From positions 3,472,001-3,536,000 of the forward strand of contig JAPFFF010000002.1 in the NCBI GenBank assembly GCA_039105265.1: a stretch of DNA of 64,000 nt. Reading direction: 5' to 3'. Each line of letters starts with the position of its first letter. Position 1 is the first letter of the stretch. The translations under genes and the position numbers were made by a program. Positions 59,059 through 64,000 of the stretch are shown here, in pieces. This DNA comes from Tritrichomonas musculus. Taxonomy: Eukaryota; Parabasalia; Tritrichomonadida; Tritrichomonadidae. The notes below the pieces were generated by a model. It was not told the DNA's origin, did not search any database, and was given only the letters and a program-made list of their open reading frames with translations.

Positions 59059-59811
59059 TTAGTTTGTTGAATTTATCGAATTATTTTGGGCTTGAATATG
59101 ACGCTGCAATACATTATAATATATTATACTGTAGCATTCTTGAGCTGTGATTCTATCATCCGAATCATTCAAAATCATTCTTTTTAGAATGTTATCAATG
59201 ATTTTAACTGAGTCTCCGGTTTTTTGTGTTCTTGACCATAAGTATCTTAAAGTGATTCCAAGTGAATAAATATCTGTTGAATATGTGTGACCTTCATGAA
59301 ACTCTGGACCATAATAGCCTGGTGTACAAAAGTGGCAATGGCAAATTGGTTCTTTATCTATTGATTTTGCACCACTAAAACTTATCAATTTTGCATGATA
59401 TGTTCCTTGAGAATTTTTAAATATAACAATGTTTTCAAGTTTAATATCGTGATGAATAATTTCTTCACAATGAAGATAATAAAGAGCTTGAAAGCAATCT
59501 TCCATGATTTGAAGTGTCGTATTCATAGGAATAGTATTGTTTTTTTGAAGAAATTGATATAAATCACAATGTGCTAATTCAAAAACAATAACAAGGTGTC
59601 GTTGAAACAAAAAGTATTCATATGGTGCAATGATAGTAGAACATGATATATTGTTAATGAAATGAAGCTCTGTATTCTTTTTTGTAATTTTTAATAAATA
59701 AAGCTTATTATCTTTTTTAGCTTTGGCAATCGATGTTTGTGCCCTTCTACTAAGAAACGATATGATTTCATATCCCTTTATATTAATACCTCCAAAAGAA
59801 ACTTTTCTCAT
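59059..59811 (-). CDS. Small protein kinase-like protein, probable pseudokinase
   Basis: A 250-aa kinase fold. The glycine loop is missing its glycines (SFLSRRAQTSIAKA). A Lys is present at the VAIK position (YLLKITKK), the catalytic loop is IIHHDIKLENIVI (HHD instead of HRD, Asp and Asn present), but the DFG position reads SFSG (AKLISFSGAKS), lacking the Mg-binding Asp. The APE region is GYYGPEFH and the F helix STDIYSLGITL. It is short and lacks parts of the C-lobe. Start at the ATG at 59811; the open frame upstream has no ATG. Loss of both the glycine loop and the DFG Asp points to a pseudokinase. Confidence 0.78.
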   Translation of the reverse strand: MRKVSFGGINIKGYEIISFLSRRAQTSIAKAKKDNKLYLLKITKKNTELHFINNISCSTIIAPYEYFLFQRHLVIVFELAHCDLYQFLQKNNTIPMNTTLQIMEDCFQALYYLHCEEIIHHDIKLENIVIFKNSQGTYHAKLISFSGAKSIDKEPICHCHFCTPGYYGPEFHEGHTYSTDIYSLGITLRYLWSRTQKTGDSVKIIDNILKRMILNDSDDRITAQECYSIIYYNVLQRHIQAQNNSINSTN

Positions 59812-60603
59812 TTTGATTTTAAACTCAAAATAATTCAAAAATTGATTTTTAAATGAAAATTTAAAAATGATAATTTAAAAAAATATTAAAATATTAGATT
59901 ATTTACAACTAATATATATAATTTAAGGATAATATTAATATAATAATTATTAAAATCATAAAAATGAATTTAACTTATATTTCATTAAGTCTTTGTTAAG
60001 TTAAATTATTTTTAGTGCTAACTCACTCAATATGGTAATCTTTCAATTCTTAACTAACTAATTCAATTTTTCAATTAGCAAAAAAAATCTTATATCAATT
60101 TTTAATTGATTTTGAATAAGTTATTAAAACAATAAAATCAAAATTCAATTTAATATATTTTGCCTTTTAAGGTCAATATTAATGATCGATTCAGATTATT
60201 TTTTGAAAAAGTTAATTAAAGATTCTGTTTTAATAGAAAAATATGAATAAATTTTCTTCACATTTTCTTGTTACCGATAACTAGAGTTCTGCCATTTGAT
60301 ATGAATTCCTTTAATTTAATACATTTGTCGTTTGATTAAACACATTAAAATTTTTATTTATTAAAACTTATAAGTTTAGAAATTTGAATTTTTGAAGCCA
60401 ATTATGTAAAATATATAATTGAATTGCTATTAGAAATCTATGTATCTAATTGCTTATTGGCATAATAATAATAAAATAAAGTATTATTTTATTAAAATAT
60501 ATAGATAAATTTATAAAATCTTCAAAAAGTAAATTAAGGATGTTTTTATTGTCATTGACATATATATATATATACATATAAAATAAAATAATAATAATTT
60601 TTC
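59812..60603. other. Intergenic region, nothing recognised
   Basis: This A+T-rich region includes a short (TA)n run near 60562-60573. No gene was recognised. Confidence 0.55.
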
Positions 60604-60885
60604 TTATACTCGAAGTTGAAAGAGATAATTGGATTCTAATTTGTGAAGATTGTGAAGAGCTTCTGCAACTCTAAATCTAAGATCATGAAAAGATTTAACA
60701 CTTAATTCAACTGTTTTGAAAGTCCCGTCTGATAATCCCAAGCGTAGAATAATAAAAGGTTGCATAACACGATTAACTGATGATGATGATAAAATGACAT
60801 CAACACGCCATGTAAGAGATGTTAATGTTGGTGCTACTAAAATTTTGGCTGCTTCTTCTTCTGAATTAACAACTTCAAGAGTCAT
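60604..60885 (-). CDS. COMM-domain protein, domain only
   Basis: A 93-aa protein that is nearly just a COMM domain: LTSLTWRVDVILSSSSVNRVMQPFIILRLGLSDGTFKTVELSVKSFHDLRFRVAEALHNLHKLE. The WRVDV--SSSS--RV--P pattern followed by FH-LRF-VA-AL matches COMMD proteins, which form the Commander complex for endosomal recycling. Typical COMMD proteins have an N-terminal helical domain of about 100 residues that is absent here. The frame upstream of the ATG reaches a stop after nine codons, and I saw no intron signal that would add one. Confidence 0.85.
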   Translation of the reverse strand: MTLEVVNSEEEAAKILVAPTLTSLTWRVDVILSSSSVNRVMQPFIILRLGLSDGTFKTVELSVKSFHDLRFRVAEALHNLHKLESNYLFQLRV

Positions 60886-61331
60886 ACAAAGTATAAGATT
60901 AAATATATGTCAGTTATGGTCAATTATATAAAAATATCGCATAAAATAGTATCTAAGTCTAAGTATGAAGATGAATTTAAAGAAGCTTCATTGACGCTTA
61001 TCTTAAATGATATTTATCTCAATCAGCATTATTTAACTGATTCTATGACAATAAATTGAAATTCAATTACTGAATTCAAAATTTATTCAATTCTTTCAAT
61101 AATTCTGATATCTTATGCATGTCTAATGAATTAAAAATATGATTGTAGAGAGAAAAAAATTGATAGATTGAGTCAAAATATTGAAATAAATAAGCATTGA
61201 ATTGCTAAACGATAGAATAAACGTATTCTCTTCAAATTCTTTTATCACAAAAGGAATGTTTTGTATATATACATAAGGAATGTTTTGTATTGTATTATTA
61301 AGTTGTGTATTTTTTATTATTATTATTATTT
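60886..61331. other. Intergenic region
   Basis: A tandem duplication of 'aaggaatgttttgtat' (about 61250 and 61275) and an ATT trinucleotide run just before the MITE are the only structures noticed. No gene. Confidence 0.55.
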
Positions 61332-61686
61332 TTAAGGTTCTCCTTCCCTAAAAAAATGTAAATTATTCAATATTGAATTAACTCATAGAATATATAATTC
61401 AATAGAGCATTTTTCGGAAAAAGTTTTGGTGAAAAATAAAAATATTTGGCCTCAACGATTAAATCTTATTTTAATCAAAATTTTATTGATTTTTTAATTT
61501 TGTGATTTCTATCAGTAGAAAAATAAAAACAATAATATTCCATGAAAATGTTTTTATACAATTTTTTAAAATATATATTTTCATAAATTTTATATTTTAA
61601 TTCATTTTTACAGATGATATTTATGTATATTTTATTTGTGAAATCTCATTGAATTTAATCTTTTAAATTTGAAAGGAGAACCTTAA
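61332..61686. mobile_element. MITE, 355 bp, copy 2 (TTAA- or TA-flanked)
   Basis: The same element as 6132-6485, with identical ends (TTAAGGTTCTCCTTCC ... GAAAGGAGAACCTTAA) and an interior that aligns throughout with scattered substitutions. It lies about 75 bp upstream of the ATG of the FAM184-like gene. Confidence 0.85.
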
Positions 61687-61761
61687 AAATAAGAGAAAGG
61701 TCAATTCATAAGGATAAATTGAAAATAACGGACAAAAATAATAACGTGAATATTTTGAATC

Positions 61762-64000
61762 ATGATTACCGACAAAAATGAAGCTTTTAAGCATAATTCA
61801 TGCAAAAAAATTGCTCAATTAGCCAAAGTGATTTTCCAAATGAGCTCTTTGGCTAAAGATCGGCAAGATGAACTTCAAATGATCACAATCCATTATGAAT
61901 CCACAATAGCTCAAATTGTTCGACAGCACTATGCATTAGCAGAAGGGATATCAAAAGATTTGGTTTCTTTCCGTAAAACTTGTATTGACCAAGCGTGTCA
62001 AGATTACGGAAACGCCTATAAAAATATCAAAACAAACTATTCAAATTTGTGTCGATCCAAGCTACAAAAACTCTCCGATATTTATGATGAATTGAAGAAG
62101 ATGCTTCAATTTATCAACGACACCAAAGTTAAATCAATCAACGATTCTGATCACTTATCTAAGCACGCTACAAAAATTCAAAATGAAATAGCAAATTATA
62201 ATCGTCAGGGTAAAATTGGAGTTAAAAAGAAAATAACTGCATCTATAATTCCTATCAATGATAAAATAACCAAATTACAAGCAGAGAATGACAAAAAATT
62301 TAAGCAAATGAAAAATGAGCATTCGCAGAATGTTAAAGTTATGAAAGGCAAAATAAACAAAATTTATCAAGCAGAAATCGCTCAAATGAAGCCAGCATTT
62401 TTGCAATTACGTAATCGTCTCGAAAAGCTTGGAAATGATGCAGATTTATTGCGGTCGCAATATAAAGATATTTACAAAAATTATAGTGATAATTATGAAA
62501 AGAGCAGATATCAACGAAATTTAATTATTTCTTCGACAAAAAATCAATTCAAAGAAAAGTCCAACCAGATCAATGACCTGCTAAAAGGTGAAAAAATAAA
62601 AAAGGCTGAGAGGGCAGCTGAAATAAATGAATTACAGCAACTTCTTCAAAAAGCAATAAAAGCGCACCAAAATGAACTTAATGATTTAATAAATCAAATC
62701 AATGCACAGAAACATCTACGGCATCAACTAATGAGTGACAGGGCAGCTGAAATGGAAAAAATGAGAAACAGTTCAGATAATCGTTATCAGCAATTAATTC
62801 AGCAATGTGAGCGAAGCATCAAAGAAAGGAATCTATGGCTTCAGAGAACCATAGAGATGATCAACGAATCAAACAAAAATATGTCTGATTTAAAATCCAA
62901 ATTAACCAATCAAATTAGCTCATCAATTGAAAAGCAAAAAGCAAAACAGGGATCATTTATGCAAATATTGAATGAAGAAATCTTAAAAACTAAAGCTATT
63001 TATGATGCAAAATTATTAGAATTTCGTGAATCCGCGAAAAAGCGTATAAATTTGGCCGAACAGACCCTCCAAAAGCAAGATGAAATAAATTGTGAGCTTC
63101 AAAATATAAATAGCCGAGATATCCACAATTTACTCATTGACTTAAAGAACTTGCAAGCTAAAATAAACAGTGAAATGACCGAAAAGTCCAAAAAAGTTAC
63201 AACTGATAAAGAGAATTATCAATCTAAGAACCGTCAAATCGAAAAGCAAAAGAAAGAAGAACTAAGTAAAACTCTTCAACAGAAAAAGTCCGTTAAAGAA
63301 AAAGAACTCAAGAACTTAAACGACAAATTTTCGAAAGATTTGGCTGCTCAAAAAGCTGAGCGTGAAAAGGAGAACCAAACAAAGTTGGCTGAATATATAA
63401 ATTCAATTCAAAGTATCCTTAAAATTGACAACGAAGAAAAACAGCATCAAACGAACCTTAGTAAAATAAAAGCCAAACTTCAAGTTGCCACAAACAATGT
63501 CTTAAAGGCAGAAGATGAAAAGGAGAAAGTTCTCAATTTACTTCAAAATAAAATTCAGAATTGTGAAAAAGAAAATCGTCAAGTTCAACGAAGAATAGAA
63601 AAAGAAGTTTCAACAATTAATGAAGAATATGAAATGAAAATTCAAGTTGAACAAGTTAGGTTGAATAACGCAATTGAGAATCTTTCAAAATTATACGATA
63701 AAGATGAAAACCAAAGAGGTGTAGAACTCATCGATATGATTAGAAAATTGAGAGAAATGCACAATAGGACAAATGATTTAATTCTCAGAAAGAAAAAAGA
63801 GATTGAGCAAGAAAACGAAGATTTCCTAAAAGAAAAAGCAAAAATCAACGAAGATATTGAAAATATTAAGAAGAAAAAGGAGGAAGAAGAATTGAAGGTC
63901 AAGCATCAAAAGACATTGATTGATTCAAAAGAACTAATTCAAAAAATAGAAAGTGAATTGAAAGAAAAAATCAATCAAACAAGTGAGTCAATCGATAAGC
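61762..64000 (+). CDS. FAM184-like long coiled-coil protein, partial (runs off the window)
   Basis: An open frame from the ATG at 61762 continues to the end of the window without a stop (about 746 codons). The N-terminus CKKIAQLAKVIFQMSSLAKDRQDELQ resembles the conserved start of FAM184 proteins (KKIAQLTKVIYxLN...). The rest is almost continuous coiled coil rich in Lys, Gln, Glu and Asn (NDKITKLQAENDKKFKQM; ENEDFLKEKAKINEDIENIK). FAM184-type proteins are poorly characterised, with a distribution among ciliated or flagellated eukaryotes; a flagellar/basal-body role is inference. The 3' end lies outside the window. The MITE just upstream may contribute to its 5' region. Confidence 0.75.
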   Translation, partial: MITDKNEAFKHNSCKKIAQLAKVIFQMSSLAKDRQDELQMITIHYESTIAQIVRQHYALAEGISKDLVSFRKTCIDQACQDYGNAYKNIKTNYSNLCRSKLQKLSDIYDELKKMLQFINDTKVKSINDSDHLSKHATKIQNEIANYNRQGKIGVKKKITASIIPINDKITKLQAENDKKFKQMKNEHSQNVKVMKGKINKIYQAEIAQMKPAFLQLRNRLEKLGNDADLLRSQYKDIYKNYSDNYEKSRYQRNLIISSTKNQFKEKSNQINDLLKGEKIKKAERAAEINELQQLLQKAIKAHQNELNDLINQINAQKHLRHQLMSDRAAEMEKMRNSSDNRYQQLIQQCERSIKERNLWLQRTIEMINESNKNMSDLKSKLTNQISSSIEKQKAKQGSFMQILNEEILKTKAIYDAKLLEFRESAKKRINLAEQTLQKQDEINCELQNINSRDIHNLLIDLKNLQAKINSEMTEKSKKVTTDKENYQSKNRQIEKQKKEELSKTLQQKKSVKEKELKNLNDKFSKDLAAQKAEREKENQTKLAEYINSIQSILKIDNEEKQHQTNLSKIKAKLQVATNNVLKAEDEKEKVLNLLQNKIQNCEKENRQVQRRIEKEVSTINEEYEMKIQVEQVRLNNAIENLSKLYDKDENQRGVELIDMIRKLREMHNRTNDLILRKKKEIEQENEDFLKEKAKINEDIENIKKKKEEEELKVKHQKTLIDSKELIQKIESELKEKINQTSESIDK

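Noticed and set aside
1-64000. CRISPR arrays, bacterial operons or phage genes
   Set aside because: No spaced short repeats, Shine-Dalgarno patterns or prokaryotic gene order; the protein set is clearly eukaryotic.
1-64000. Entamoeba as the source, another A+T-rich gut protist
   Set aside because: Entamoeba keeps tRNA genes in long arrays, whereas here two single tRNA genes lie among protein genes, and the IBD-type protein and Inr motifs point to trichomonads.

Overview
The window looks like nuclear DNA of a parabasalid (trichomonad) protist, most likely Tritrichomonas foetus or a close relative. The evidence is: very A+T-rich intergenic DNA (roughly a quarter G+C by eye); short intergenic gaps around nearly intronless genes; an initiator-binding-domain (IBD) type protein at 47.8-48.6 kb, a family I know only from trichomonads; Inr-like TCA(Y)(W) motifs 10-16 nt upstream of several start codons; one very short intron of the trichomonad type (GTATGT..TAAC..AG, 24 nt); and abundant BspA-like and ankyrin/DUF3447 gene families, some decayed. 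Species assignment is inference from memory of these families, not from a search.

Layout. 1-6 kb: two convergent pairs of small ubiquitin-fold-like proteins with a Cys-rich loop and a C-terminal CaaX box (UBL3/MUB-like). 6-8 kb: A+T-rich DNA with a 354-bp MITE and the 3' part of a foldback element. 8-13 kb: histone H2B, copine, calcineurin-B-like EF-hand protein, tRNA-Trp and iron superoxide dismutase. 13.2-14.4 kb: two non-autonomous hAT elements. 14.5-22 kb: a TKL-type pseudokinase, an ankyrin gene whose repeats are separated by A+T-rich spacers, and remnants of BspA-like and ankyrin genes. 22-32 kb: HORMA protein, TGS1-like cap methyltransferase, RasGAP, NT-C2 protein, AzgA-type purine permease and a divergent cullin. 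32-48 kb: pseudo-GTPase/pseudokinase fusion, tRNA-Gly, coiled-coil protein, four-GAF protein with a degenerate phosphodiesterase domain, a large possibly SAPS-like protein, a small disordered protein and the IBD protein. 50-60.9 kb: CDC7-like kinase, RhoGAP, ecto-NTPDase, coiled-coil protein, a second trichomonad-type putative DNA-binding protein, Rab GTPase, pseudokinase and a COMM-domain protein. 61.3-64 kb: second copy of the 354-bp MITE and a FAM184-like coiled-coil gene that runs off the end.

There is no operon logic; genes lie on both strands. A common thread is signalling and membrane traffic (Ras/Rho/Rab regulators, copine, calcineurin B, several kinases), with a notable number of proteins whose catalytic motifs are eroded (three pseudokinases, one pseudo-GTPase, one dead-looking phosphodiesterase). 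The most unusual items are the ankyrin gene with precisely phased, non-GT/AG spacers, the 24-nt intron placed directly after an ATG in the HORMA gene, and the double-pseudoenzyme fusion.
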